DNA of 14,334 nucleotides from CAYNFT01 sp964396535 (GCA_964396535.1 CAYNFT010000053.1:1-14334), one strand, 5' to 3'. Shown: positions 7,446 through 13,444, numbered from the stretch's first letter. Numbers and translations: made by a program. The notes: generated by a model not told the origin, from the letters alone.

Positions 7446-7812
7446 AACCCCTCACCCTTTATCCCTCTCCCCTTGTCAAGGGGAGAGGGAAGAGTATTTT
7501 TTGAAGGGGCTTCGCCCCTTTTAATCCCCTTACTAAACAACGTTTTTCAAGAGAAGGGGAAAGAACTTCTTAAAGGGAATTTCCACCCCACAATGTAAAG
7601 TAATAGAAAGGGGCGTCTGAGAGGGGCTTAAGCCCATCTTTCTATTCTTCCTCCCTCTCCTTGAGAAGGAGTAAATACTAAGGGAGAGTTAAAGAGGGGC
7701 AGAGTCTCTCAAACAAAAGCAACAGGGAGTTGAAGAGGGGTACTAGCCCCTCTTATTAAAAACTTCCCCCTTCCCCTTATTAAGGGGAAGGGGGATAAAG
7801 GGGGATAGGGTT
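7446..7812. repeat. Full-length palindromic element without cargo (copy C)
   Basis: This 367-bp non-coding stretch begins AACCCCTCACCC and ends GGGATAGGGTT. Each end contains a long palindrome (CTCCCCTTG / CAAGGGGAG at 7466-7487; CCCCTTCCCCTTA-centred at about 7765-7790). Between them are several short hairpins with 5-8 bp G/C stems (for example GGGGCTTCGCCCC at 7507-7519 and GAGGGG/CCCCTC near 7735-7753). The left third matches copy A and the right half matches copy B. The whole matches copy D (12516-12815) in inverted orientation. It lies between the divergent uvrA operon and methyltransferase gene. No reading frame in it looks real. Confidence 0.8.
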
Positions 7813-7823
7813 CATAAACAATC

Positions 7824-7844
7824 TAGAATGTGGTTATGACTTTG
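7824..7844 (+). repeat. 21-bp repeat R1
   Basis: TAGAATGTGGTTATGACTTTG matches TAGAATGCAGTTATGACTTTG at 8601-8621 in 19 of 21 positions. A more diverged copy lies on the minus strand near 13530-13556. R1 sits directly outside the right end of copy C. Confidence 0.6.
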
Positions 7845-7902
7845 TAGATAGGTTCGTTGCGTCAGGTCACCAAGGGAATAATTGTTTAGTAAGCTAGTTT
7901 TT

Positions 7903-7911
7903 TGGTAAAAT
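7903..7911 (+). promoter_or_regulatory. Candidate extended -10 element for the methyltransferase gene
   Basis: TGGTAAAAT at 7903-7911 fits an extended -10 (TGn-TAAAAT). There is no good -35. It overlaps the first in-frame ATG (7910). If used, the transcript would start only a few bases before the second ATG at 7922, giving a nearly leaderless message, which fits the lack of a ribosome binding site before either ATG. Confidence 0.3.
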
Positions 7912-8524
7912 GAATTCCATTATGAGCAAAGACATGGTAAGAAAAGGATACGATAAAATAGCTGAGAAATACATGCTGCTCAGAAACCAGTTGATAAACA
8001 ATCCGTACCTTGCGAAACTGGATAATCTGCTCAAGCCAGGTTCCATAATCCTGGATTTAGGTTGTGGCGCTGGTAAGCCAATTGATAGGTTTTTTGTTAA
8101 TAGCGGTCATAAGGTAATAGGCATAGATATTTCTAAAAAGCAGATTAAGCTGGCAAAGAGAAATGTGCCCGGAGCTAAGTATGTGGTAAAAGACATGTCC
8201 AATCTCCGGAAGGAAGAATATCAGGTTGATGCTGTTATATCCTTCTATACCATTTTCCATATACCAAGAGAAACCCACGAAGAACTATTTGAGAAGATAA
8301 ACTCATTTTTACCGGAAGGCGGATTGGTTCTGGTAACTATGGGTTCTTCAGATTGGGAAGGAATTGAGGATTTTTATGGAGTGGAGATGTACTGGAGCCA
8401 TTATGGGCCTGAGAAGAATAGAGAGATTATCGAAAAAGCTAGATTTGAGGTAATTCTTGATGAAATTGATACCAGCGGAAGAGAAAGGCATCAGGTGATA
8501 TTAGCCAGAAAAACAGGCGAGTGA
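7910..8524 (+). CDS. Class I SAM-dependent methyltransferase
   Basis: A 204-residue protein with a Rossmann-type methyltransferase fold. Motif I is ILDLGCGAGKPI (47-58), the acidic residue that binds the SAM ribose is Asp73 in GIDIS, Asp96 lies in the following acidic loop (VKDMS), and motif IV region AVISFYTIFHIPR is at 108-120. A later strand GGLVLVTMGSSDW completes the core. It resembles the small Methyltransf_11/25 proteins of unknown substrate. The start may be ATG 7910 or, more likely by family style and promoter position, ATG 7922 (MSKDMVRKGYDKIA). It stands alone on the plus strand, divergent from uvrA, and is flanked by the direct repeats R1 and R2. The substrate cannot be inferred. 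Confidence 0.88.
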   Translation: MNSIMSKDMVRKGYDKIAEKYMLLRNQLINNPYLAKLDNLLKPGSIILDLGCGAGKPIDRFFVNSGHKVIGIDISKKQIKLAKRNVPGAKYVVKDMSNLRKEEYQVDAVISFYTIFHIPRETHEELFEKINSFLPEGGLVLVTMGSSDWEGIEDFYGVEMYWSHYGPEKNREIIEKARFEVILDEIDTSGRERHQVILARKTGE

Positions 8525-8600
8525 AAAGGTTTTGAGTTTATCCCTCTGTTAAGAACCTGTCAATACACGTCAGAAAGTGAAGAATTGCTCGCTGTCTATG

Positions 8601-8621
8601 TAGAATGCAGTTATGACTTTG
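8601..8621 (+). repeat. 21-bp repeat R2
   Basis: Second copy of the R1 repeat (19 of 21 identical), 77 bases after the methyltransferase stop codon. The rest of 8525-8663 shows no gene or clear hairpin. Confidence 0.6.
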
Positions 8622-8663
8622 GAGAGGGAGGCAGGTTAGTCAATCAGTAAGACGTGTAATTCA

Positions 8664-8816
8664 TCAGCGGATAATTCTGATTATCAGCAAGATAATCGGA
8701 GGAATTAGCAAAGACGAAAACAGAATTACAGTAAGGCTTGCCCCGGCAAGTTGCATTATCAGGGCAATTATACTGGATGTAACCGAGTAAAAGATGAGGT
8801 CCTTCTTGCTCGGCAT
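8664..8816 (-). CDS. Possible 50-aa small membrane protein
   Basis: An ATG at 8814-8816 opens a 50-residue frame ending TGA at 8664-8666. A short basic start (MPSKKD) is followed by two hydrophobic stretches (about 9-35 and 36-48) and a basic end (RIIR), the composition of a small two-helix membrane protein. Codon use looks ordinary and the frame is free of the palindromic repeats. The ribosome binding site is weak: AGGAAAT lies rather far upstream and GGGTAAG directly before the start. No family is recognised. It is downstream of the partition pair on the same strand, separated by about 170 bases in which I see no gene. Confidence 0.4.
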   Translation of the reverse strand: MPSKKDLIFYSVTSSIIALIMQLAGASLTVILFSSLLIPPIILLIIRIIR

Positions 8817-8985
8817 CTTACCCAAGATTTCCTATTTCAACTATTTTGGCCATGTTAGGTTCCCGATTGCTAGTTATCAATACCAAGTGTAACACGTTAT
8901 TAGAGTGATGTGTTAACAGGTTGCAACAATTGACAGTAAAGCTTGTCATAGAGTTATTCCAGTATTAGTAATAATGCAAAGTTAC

Positions 8986-9321
8986 TCATTTGCGCAATTG
9001 CGCACTTACTCTCTCAAAAAGCTCTTCGTCGGTCTTAACACCGCGCACATCCAGGTCGGTAGTGCTGAAAGCCCGAACCATAGCCTCAACAAGCCGCGTC
9101 TTACTAATTTTCTTCCCACCGCTGAACTTCGCTATTGAAGCCTGGTTTTCTAGATAAGCGTCTTCCTGCCGGTTCAGAAATACGGAAAGCTTTATCATGG
9201 TGGTTGCAGTTTGCTCTCTCGCTTCCCTTTTGGGGATTGTCTGCGCTGGCTTATCAGAACCCGTGAGGCGTTCCAGTGCTGTCCCGTAGGCATTTTCGTC
9301 AGTAACTCTAGCCCTTTTCAT
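8986..9321 (-). CDS. Ribbon-helix-helix partition/regulatory protein (ParB-like partner)
   Basis: A 111-residue protein. The first ~40 residues are charged and probably flexible. They are followed by a predicted ribbon-helix-helix fold: strand TMIKLSVFL (41-49), helix 1 RQEDAYLENQASIAKF (51-66), turn SGGKKIS, and helix 2 KTRLVEAMVRAF (74-85). The gene overlaps parA by 14 bases and has a good ribosome binding site (GAGGTGATGA). The gene order and size fit small centromere-binding partners of ParA ATPases in plasmid-type partition systems, which also repress their own promoter. The last codons (AQLRK-stop) are written by a 14-bp palindrome TGCGCAATTGCGCA that matches sites in the parA promoter. 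The assignment as centromere-binding protein is from context and predicted fold, not sequence identity. Confidence 0.65.
   Translation of the reverse strand: MKRARVTDENAYGTALERLTGSDKPAQTIPKREAREQTATTMIKLSVFLNRQEDAYLENQASIAKFSGGKKISKTRLVEAMVRAFSTTDLDVRGVKTDEELFERVSAQLRK
8990..9005. promoter_or_regulatory. Palindromic 8-bp repeat pair inside the RHH gene 3' end (candidate operator/parS)
   Basis: TTGCGCAATTGCGCAC is two adjacent TTGCGCAA-type units (second unit has C last), and TGCGCAATTGCGCA (8991-9004) is a perfect 14-bp palindrome. The same units occur in the parA promoter. It overlaps the last codons of the RHH gene and would be read through by the par transcript. Confidence 0.5.
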
Positions 9322-10093
9322 TCATCACCTCTTTCGTGAATAATCGGTAGGCATTTGCCCCGGCCGAATTAGGGTCATATGTCAAGATTGACTCCCCGGC
9401 GGCCGGGGCTTCCTTGAAACGGACTGTGGTGGGGATAAGAGTATCGAACACTCTTATCCGGTCACCAAAGGCTCTCTTGGTAACCTCTATTACCTCCTTG
9501 CAGTGCAACGTGCGGGGGTTGGTCATGGTAAACAATATGCCCGAAATCTCCAGCTCCGGGTTAATCTTATCCTTTACCCGGATAATTGTATTTAGCAGAA
9601 GTGCCAGCCCTTTCATGGCCAGAAAGTCAGCCTGCAAAGGTATAATTACGCTGTCAGCCGCAGACAGGGCATTGATTGTTAAGAGTCCGAGGCTGGGCAG
9701 ACAATCCACGAGTATAAAATCATAGGACGTACGTACCGGTTGAACCATTTCTTTTAGTATCTGTTCCCTGGTGAATGCCGCCACCAGGTCCAGCTGGGCT
9801 TGTGACAGTTCGATGTTAGCTGGAACAAGGTCAATATTCGGGTTGCTCGTCTGGACAATCACGTCATGGATTGAGATGCTTCCGTTATTCTTGATGGTGC
9901 TGGATAGAACATCATAGCCGGTGCGTTTCAGGTCATCGGGGTTAAACCCCATCGTGATGGTAAGGCTGGCCTGCGGGTCCCAGTCAACGAGCAGTATACG
10001 TTTTCCGTGTTCACTCAAACCCTGAGCCAGAGCCGCCGCTGTAGTTGTCTTACCCACTCCACCTTTCTGGTTTGCGATACAAATAACAGGCAT
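9308..10093 (-). CDS. parA: ParA family ATPase (Soj/MinD-like)
   Basis: A 261-residue deviant Walker A ATPase. The motif KGGVGKTTT is at 10-18 with the signature lysines, VDWDPQASLT (36-45) is the Walker A' region, and ILVDCLPSLGLLT is the Walker B region (the usual DxPP is DCLP here). There is no N-terminal helix-turn-helix extension, so it resembles the short, Soj-like type rather than P1 ParA. Such proteins use ATP-dependent binding to the nucleoid to move DNA or other cargo. A ribosome binding site AAAGGTG precedes ATG 10091-10093. It is the first gene of a two-gene operon with the RHH protein and has a near-consensus promoter packed with 8-bp repeats. No replication gene is nearby, so it may be a chromosomal orphan or the relic of an integrated plasmid. 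Confidence 0.92.
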   Translation of the reverse strand: MPVICIANQKGGVGKTTTAAALAQGLSEHGKRILLVDWDPQASLTITMGFNPDDLKRTGYDVLSSTIKNNGSISIHDVIVQTSNPNIDLVPANIELSQAQLDLVAAFTREQILKEMVQPVRTSYDFILVDCLPSLGLLTINALSAADSVIIPLQADFLAMKGLALLLNTIIRVKDKINPELEISGILFTMTNPRTLHCKEVIEVTKRAFGDRIRVFDTLIPTTVRFKEAPAAGESILTYDPNSAGANAYRLFTKEVMNEKG

Positions 10094-10114
10094 AGCTCAA
10101 CACCTTTGTTGGAG

Positions 10115-10143
10115 ATTATAGCGCAATTGCGCAACTGCGTCAA
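10115..10143 (-). promoter_or_regulatory. parA promoter
   Basis: On the minus strand TTGACG (10138-10143), a 17-base spacer, and a perfect TATAAT (10115-10120). The spacer itself contains a GCGCAATTGCGC palindrome, so a protein bound there would block RNA polymerase. The message would have a leader of about 15 bases ending in the AAAGGTG ribosome binding site. Confidence 0.8.
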
Positions 10144-10158
10144 TACTCCATTGCGCAA
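10119..10158. promoter_or_regulatory. Phased 8-bp operator/centromere-like repeats upstream of parA
   Basis: Read on the plus strand in steps of eight: TAGCGCAA (10119), TTGCGCAA (10127), CTGCGTCA (10135), a non-matching unit (10143) and TTGCGCAA (10151). The units keep exact 8-base phase, as in arrays bound by ribbon-helix-helix dimers side by side (MetJ sites are 8 bp, Omega sites 7 bp). The array covers the spacer, the -35 and upstream DNA of the par promoter. Confidence 0.65.
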
Positions 10159-10248
10159 TTAAGTAGGTTTAGGCTGACGGCGACACGTTACTAATGGAAT
10201 ATAGTCAGAATAATGGAGAGGATAAAAACTGATACTTTTAATAATCCA

Positions 10249-10298
10249 CAAAAAGGGCACCAGACGCCGATACATTCATTAGCGGTTCCAGTGCCCTT
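10249..10298 (-). terminator. Terminator of the NfeD-SPFH operon (hairpin family copy 1)
   Basis: A perfect 8-bp stem AAGGGCAC/GTGCCCTT (10253-10260, 10291-10298) with a 30-base loop is followed on the minus strand by a T-run. It lies about 55 bases past the SPFH gene stop. Two related copies occur at 11922 and 12354. Confidence 0.65.
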
Positions 10299-10354
10299 CT
10301 TTCATCCCTCTTGCTCCTATAAAAGCAACAGTTTACGGCATATCAGGGTAGTAT

Positions 10355-11272
10355 TTATTTCGACTGTGATTTTGATTGCGTGCCGGCCAGCGCTTCAGCC
10401 AGCCCCAGAACGTTGATGAGTCTTGACTGGTCGGAGATAACAAGCTTGGTATTATCCTCTAGCGAGGCTTGAGTCACCTGAAGTTGCTTCAGTAGCTGCG
10501 CGTTGCCAATGAAGAACGTGTCGGCTGCCTTTGATACGTTCTCGATTGCCTGAGCCTCGCCTTCCGCCCTCAGTATCGCTGCCTGCCGGTCACCCTCAGC
10601 GGTAAGTATCTCCTTCTGCCTGTTGCCCTCAGCTACCAGTATAGCGTTCTGTTTATCTCCCTCAGCCTCCAGTATCTGTTTCTCCCGGTAGGCCTCTGCC
10701 TCCAGGATGGTGGCTCTCTTCTCTCTTTCCGCTTTCATCTGCTTGCTCATAGCGTCGGAGATATCGCGGGGCGGCTCGATTTCCTTGACCTCCACCCTGG
10801 TAACCTTTACCCCCCACTTATCGGTGGCCTCGTCAAGGGTAACCGTCAGCGCAGCATTGATGCGTTCCCTTGAGGACAATGACTCATCAAGAGCCATCTC
10901 TCCGACAACGTTTCTTACGTTTGTCTGTGCCAGCTTGCTGACGGCAACATAGAAGTTGCCCACTTCGTACCTGACAGCCTTGGCATCTGTCACATAGTAG
11001 TAGACTACGGCATCTATGGTTACGGTGACATTGTCCTTGGTGATGACCGGCTGAGGCTCGACATCGAGGACAGTCTCCCGCATGTCTACTCTATACCTCA
11101 GGGTATCCATAAAAGGTATGATAAACTTGAGCCCCGGGTCCAGAGTTTCTTTGTACCTGCCAAACCTCTCCACAAGACCCTTCTCGGCCTGGTGGATGAC
11201 CGTCACCGACTTGGCAAGTAGGATTACCGCCAGTACCAGAAGCACTATAAGTACTATAATCCATGCATCCAT
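10355..11272 (-). CDS. SPFH/Band 7 (stomatin-like) membrane protein
   Basis: A ~305-residue protein with one N-terminal membrane anchor (residues 4-21 from this start), an SPFH domain (about 24-185, with GLVERFGRYKETLDPGLKF and PPRDISDAM), and a helical tail. The tail has five consecutive 11-residue repeats beginning ILEAEAYREKQ, then IL-EAEGDKQNA, IL-VAEGNRQKE and so on (residues about 189-243), which should form a coiled coil for oligomerisation. This is the stomatin/slipin/QmcA type, forming ring scaffolds at the inner membrane, often with an NfeD partner. The frame opens at TTG 11278, but ATG 11272 has the better spacing to AAAGGAGGT, so I use it. It follows the NfeD gene with a two-base gap. 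Confidence 0.92.
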   Translation of the reverse strand: MDAWIIVLIVLLVLAVILLAKSVTVIHQAEKGLVERFGRYKETLDPGLKFIIPFMDTLRYRVDMRETVLDVEPQPVITKDNVTVTIDAVVYYYVTDAKAVRYEVGNFYVAVSKLAQTNVRNVVGEMALDESLSSRERINAALTVTLDEATDKWGVKVTRVEVKEIEPPRDISDAMSKQMKAEREKRATILEAEAYREKQILEAEGDKQNAILVAEGNRQKEILTAEGDRQAAILRAEGEAQAIENVSKAADTFFIGNAQLLKQLQVTQASLEDNTKLVISDQSRLINVLGLAEALAGTQSKSQSK

Positions 11273-11274
11273 TT

Positions 11275-11748
11275 TCAATTACCTCCTTTAGTTTTTTCGA
11301 CTATTAATGTAGCGCCGCTAACGCTAGTTACCACTATTTCATCCCCCTCCTTGATGTCTTCTTCCGCCCTGGCTCGCCATCGCTCATTGCCAACTCTAAC
11401 CCGGCCGTCAGAATTTCTGGCGATACTTTTCAGCACGATTCCCCGTCTGCCAATTATAGCATCTATGTTCGTTTTTGTTTTGCTTACGGCAATCCTTCGG
11501 TGAATATATCTTCTGCCGAGGACTACATAGGCAACACAGATTACACTGGTGACGATAAGCGTGACTAACCAGTTATTGAATGGCCAGGTTATCAACCCTC
11601 CAAGAATAAAAGCGGAGCCTATGAACACCAGGTCAAGACCGGTCTCCACTCCAACGATAAGCTCCAGTAAGACGAGCAGTAAGCCTGCACCCACGAATAT
11701 CAACCATAGCCACAAATCTGTAAATCCCATAGCTACTTCACCATTCAT
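11275..11748 (-). CDS. NfeD family membrane protein
   Basis: A 157-residue protein with three to four hydrophobic segments (about 10-30, 38-55, 58-76), a basic linker (RRYIHRRIAVSK), and a C-terminal OB-fold-like domain (about 92-154, IIGRRGIVLKSI...GDEIVVTSVSGATLIVEK). This is the short NfeD form lacking the ClpP-like protease domain. NfeD proteins pair with SPFH proteins in membrane organisation or quality control, and the SPFH gene follows two bases after. The start may be ATG 11748 or the internal ATG 11730 (MGFTDLWLWLIF); neither has a strong ribosome binding site. A possible 38-aa membrane ORF lies 29 bases upstream on the same strand. Confidence 0.9.
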   Translation of the reverse strand: MNGEVAMGFTDLWLWLIFVGAGLLLVLLELIVGVETGLDLVFIGSAFILGGLITWPFNNWLVTLIVTSVICVAYVVLGRRYIHRRIAVSKTKTNIDAIIGRRGIVLKSIARNSDGRVRVGNERWRARAEEDIKEGDEIVVTSVSGATLIVEKTKGGN

Positions 11749-11777
11749 ATACTTATTTCCCTATTAGATGGTTTATC

Positions 11778-11894
11778 TCAGCCAAAACAGAAGATTATCA
11801 GAATTGTAACCAAACAAAGCAGATAAGTCCAGTGGTAACGGCCCCTAATTTTTGCCTCTACCATGTATGACTCAAGTTTACCCCATGTTCGCAT
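11778..11894 (-). CDS. Possible 38-aa small membrane protein upstream of NfeD
   Basis: ATG 11892-11894 opens a 38-residue frame ending TGA at 11778-11780. An amphipathic charged start (MRTWGKLESYMVEAKIRG) is followed by one hydrophobic helix (WTYLLCLVTILIIFCFG) reaching the C-terminus. An internal Met11 gives a 28-residue alternative. There is no clear ribosome binding site; the AT-rich TAGTAATAT just before the ATG could be a -10 for a near-leaderless message. The composition is that of a single-span membrane peptide, and its place before NfeD-SPFH suggests a role in the same membrane system. No family is recognised. Confidence 0.4.
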   Translation of the reverse strand: MRTWGKLESYMVEAKIRGRYHWTYLLCLVTILIIFCFG

Positions 11895-11921
11895 ATATTA
11901 CTATCTAAACACGTTGCAGTT

Positions 11922-11971
11922 ACAAAAGGGCACCAGCCACCGCAACATTACCAGTAGTTCTATTGCCCTTT
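11922..11971 (-). terminator. Terminator downstream of the small zinc-finger gene (hairpin family copy 2)
   Basis: An 8-bp perfect stem AAAGGGCA/TGCCCTTT (11925-11932, 11964-11971) ends in TTTTG on the minus strand, about 30 bases after the stop of the 12000-12302 gene. The loop shares CACCAGCCACCGCA-like sequence with the other two copies. Confidence 0.55.
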
Positions 11972-11999
11972 CTTCAGCATACACTTCAATCACTCAAGT

Positions 12000-12302
12000 T
12001 TAGGCTGTTCGCTGCTGTCCCTTCTTATATCGAGTGAATCGCTGATATGCAATCTCATATTCCTTGGCCATTTCTAGCGGTGACCTGCTTCTAAACCGCT
12101 TCATTCTGGTGTCGTAAGTCATATCGGCGATCTTAGTGGCATACCACCTCTCTAACTCTTCACGGCAGTTAGGGCACAACCTTACAGTTTTTGGCCTATT
12201 TCTACCAGCCTCTTCCATAATTTCCCTGGGAACTATATAGTGCCTTTCTATAGCTTTGGGCTCCACATCGCATCCGCACAGTTCGCAGTTATTCTTTCCC
12301 AT
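12000..12302 (-). CDS. Small zinc-binding HNH-like (treble clef) protein
   Basis: A 100-residue protein. CxxC at 6-9 (CELC), His21 in ERHYIVPRE, and CPNC at 43-46 form a treble-clef metal site in HNH order. The last histidine of the HNH motif, expected a few residues after the second CxxC, is missing (REELERWYA), so it may bind DNA or RNA without cutting, or be a degenerate nuclease. The C-terminal half is basic and helical (MKRFRSRSPLEMAKEYE). The ATG is preceded by GAGAAGGATAAG, an acceptable ribosome binding site. It appears monocistronic, bounded by hairpins at both ends. Function unknown. Confidence 0.75.
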   Translation of the reverse strand: MGKNNCELCGCDVEPKAIERHYIVPREIMEEAGRNRPKTVRLCPNCREELERWYATKIADMTYDTRMKRFRSRSPLEMAKEYEIAYQRFTRYKKGQQRTA

Positions 12303-12353
12303 CTTATCCTTCTCCAGATATCCCTAAAAATTCCTCGTAACCTGTTATCATCA

Positions 12354-12408
12354 AAGAAAAAAAGGGCACCAGCAACCGCTGTATCATTTAGCGGTTCAAG
12401 TACCCTTT
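12354..12408 (-). terminator. Nested hairpin with T-run (hairpin family copy 3)
   Basis: The outer stem pairs AAAGGGCAC (12361-12369) with GTACCCTTT (12400-12408). The inner stem AACCGCT/AGCGGTT (12374-12380, 12390-12396) is perfect with a 9-base loop. In minus-strand RNA the one odd pair is a U-G wobble (it would be C-A on the other strand), and a run of seven T follows. It is a strong intrinsic terminator for minus-strand transcription from the right, although only a gene remnant lies there. Confidence 0.65.
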
Positions 12409-12534
12409 ATGCCGCAACATCTTCTCTCTGGCTTTATTTTTTCTGGCTATTTCACATGCTTGGCTTTGAGTGTAGTTCCTCCATAAGACTTTGTCAATAC
12501 CCGAGCATGGAGAGCGTTTATCAACCTCACCCTC
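12388..12534 (-). pseudogene. Possible 3' remnant of an unidentified gene cut by copy D
   Basis: The minus strand is open from just after a TAA at 12535-12537 to a TAA at 12388-12390, 48 codons with no ATG, GTG or TTG before a late Met. It reads coding-like and basic toward the end (SQACEIARKNKAREKMLRHK), and the stop falls in the hairpin terminator. Its beginning lies in the outer flank shared by copies D and E. It could be the tail of a gene truncated by the repeat; chance openness is also possible. No family is recognised. Confidence 0.25.
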
Positions 12535-12815
12535 TTAAATTTCTGCAACTCCATCCCTCTTTATCCCCCTTCCCCTTGATAAGGGGAAGGGGGAAAGTTT
12601 TTAATAAGAGGGGCTAGTGCCCCTCTTTAACTCCCCGTTGCTTTTGTTTGAGAGGCTTCGTCTCTCTTTAACTCTCCTTTAATATTTACTCCTTCCCAAG
12701 GAGAGGGGGGATAATAAAAAGAGGGACTTCGTCCCTCTCAGACGCCCCTTGTCACTACTTTATTGTAGGATTGAAGGGGAAAGCCCGAAGGGGCGTCAGC
12801 CCCTTCGGAAACTAT
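12516..12815. repeat. Palindromic element, inverted and right-truncated (copy D)
   Basis: From about 12560 it follows the reverse complement of copy C closely: terminal palindrome (12561-12593), AGAGGGGC hairpin (12606-12627), the block around GTTGCTTTTGTTTGAGAG, TTTACTCCTTC, and CAGACGCCCC near 12740. It then departs: the distal terminal palindrome of C is absent, and a 10-bp perfect hairpin CCGAAGGGGC/GCCCCTTCGG (12785-12808) stands instead. The outer left flank from 12516 (GTTTATCAACCTCAC) is shared with copy E. Confidence 0.75.
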
Positions 12816-13087
12816 AATTCACCTTTTTGAGCTTATTGACAATCCTCTTGATACTAAATAAAATCAAGTTCAATAAATAAAAGGGATAAAAGCAATCAGA
12901 CTATATTCACTGCGTCTGCAAGCCTTGGTTGGTAAGCGGGGACTGACGGAGGCAAGAGTTGGTGTGGATGTCTTCAGTCATATCATAACAAATGCAACAG
13001 AAAGACGTTAGCTCAACTTTAAATAATTGGTAAGTTAGTATACAATATTTTTACTCTGGCTCTAACATACGAAAGAGGTGAAAGAAT
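12816..13087. other. Intergenic stretch before the nuclease gene
   Basis: AT-rich DNA interrupted by a more G-rich patch (about 12910-12970). On the plus strand a frame is open to a TAG at 13009-13011 and, from a TTG at 12925, would give 28 residues (starting LVGKRGLTEARVGVDV). It has no ribosome binding site and no known family, so I regard it as at most a relic. A TATACAAT near 13039-13046 could be a -10 for the downstream gene, with no good -35. No RNA gene is evident. Confidence 0.35.
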
Positions 13088-13444
13088 ATGGAAACCAACT
13101 TATATCACTATCGAGCAATTGTGAGTGGCGTGTATGACGGCGATACTTGCACGGTGAATATTGACTTAGGTTTGGGTAGCTGGATTCACGGCGAAAAAAT
13201 CAGGCTAAATCGCATCAACGCCCCCGAGGTGAGGGGTGAGGAGAGACCCGCAGGATTACAGTCCCGTGACTTCCTACGCAGTAAGATTCTGGGTAAAAAA
13301 GTATTAATTCAAACTTTCAAAGACAAGAAGGGTTCATTTGGTCGTTATTTGGGAGATATCTGGATGAAGGACGAGAGTGGTGATTGGATTAATGTCAACG
13401 ACCTACTTGTCCAACAAGGATATGCCGAGTATAAGGAGTACTAA
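13088..13444 (+). CDS. Staphylococcal-nuclease-like (SNase/thermonuclease) protein
   Basis: A 118-residue protein forming the SNase OB-fold: VSGVYDGDTCTVNIDLG (12-28), EKIRLNRINAPEVRG (36-50), and KKGSFGRYLGDIW (80-92). By alignment to staphylococcal nuclease the catalytic Arg35, Glu43 and Arg87 correspond to Arg39, Glu47 and Arg86, and the metal ligand Asp21 to Asp19. The position of Asp40 is Asn44 (INAPE), a variant seen in related proteins. There is no signal peptide, so it should act in the cytoplasm, unlike the secreted staphylococcal enzyme. A good ribosome binding site (AGAGGTG) precedes the ATG. The gene stands alone between palindromic copies D and E, in a region that looks accessory. 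DNA or RNA could be its substrate. Confidence 0.88.
   Translation: METNLYHYRAIVSGVYDGDTCTVNIDLGLGSWIHGEKIRLNRINAPEVRGEERPAGLQSRDFLRSKILGKKVLIQTFKDKKGSFGRYLGDIWMKDESGDWINVNDLLVQQGYAEYKEY

Noticed and set aside
8986..10093. Complete plasmid or integrative element around parA
   Set aside because: No replication initiator, integrase, relaxase or conjugation gene is in the window.
10213..10416. 67-codon plus-strand ORF
   Set aside because: It crosses the terminator hairpin and overlaps the SPFH gene end antisense; no ribosome binding site.
12240..12617. 125-codon plus-strand ORF
   Set aside because: It runs antisense through the zinc-finger gene start, a terminator hairpin and copy D, and its translation shows no coherent domain.
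12905..12980. G-rich patch as a tRNA or tRNA fragment (possible attachment site)
   Set aside because: I could not fold a cloverleaf or find a T-loop GGTTCRA-type motif.
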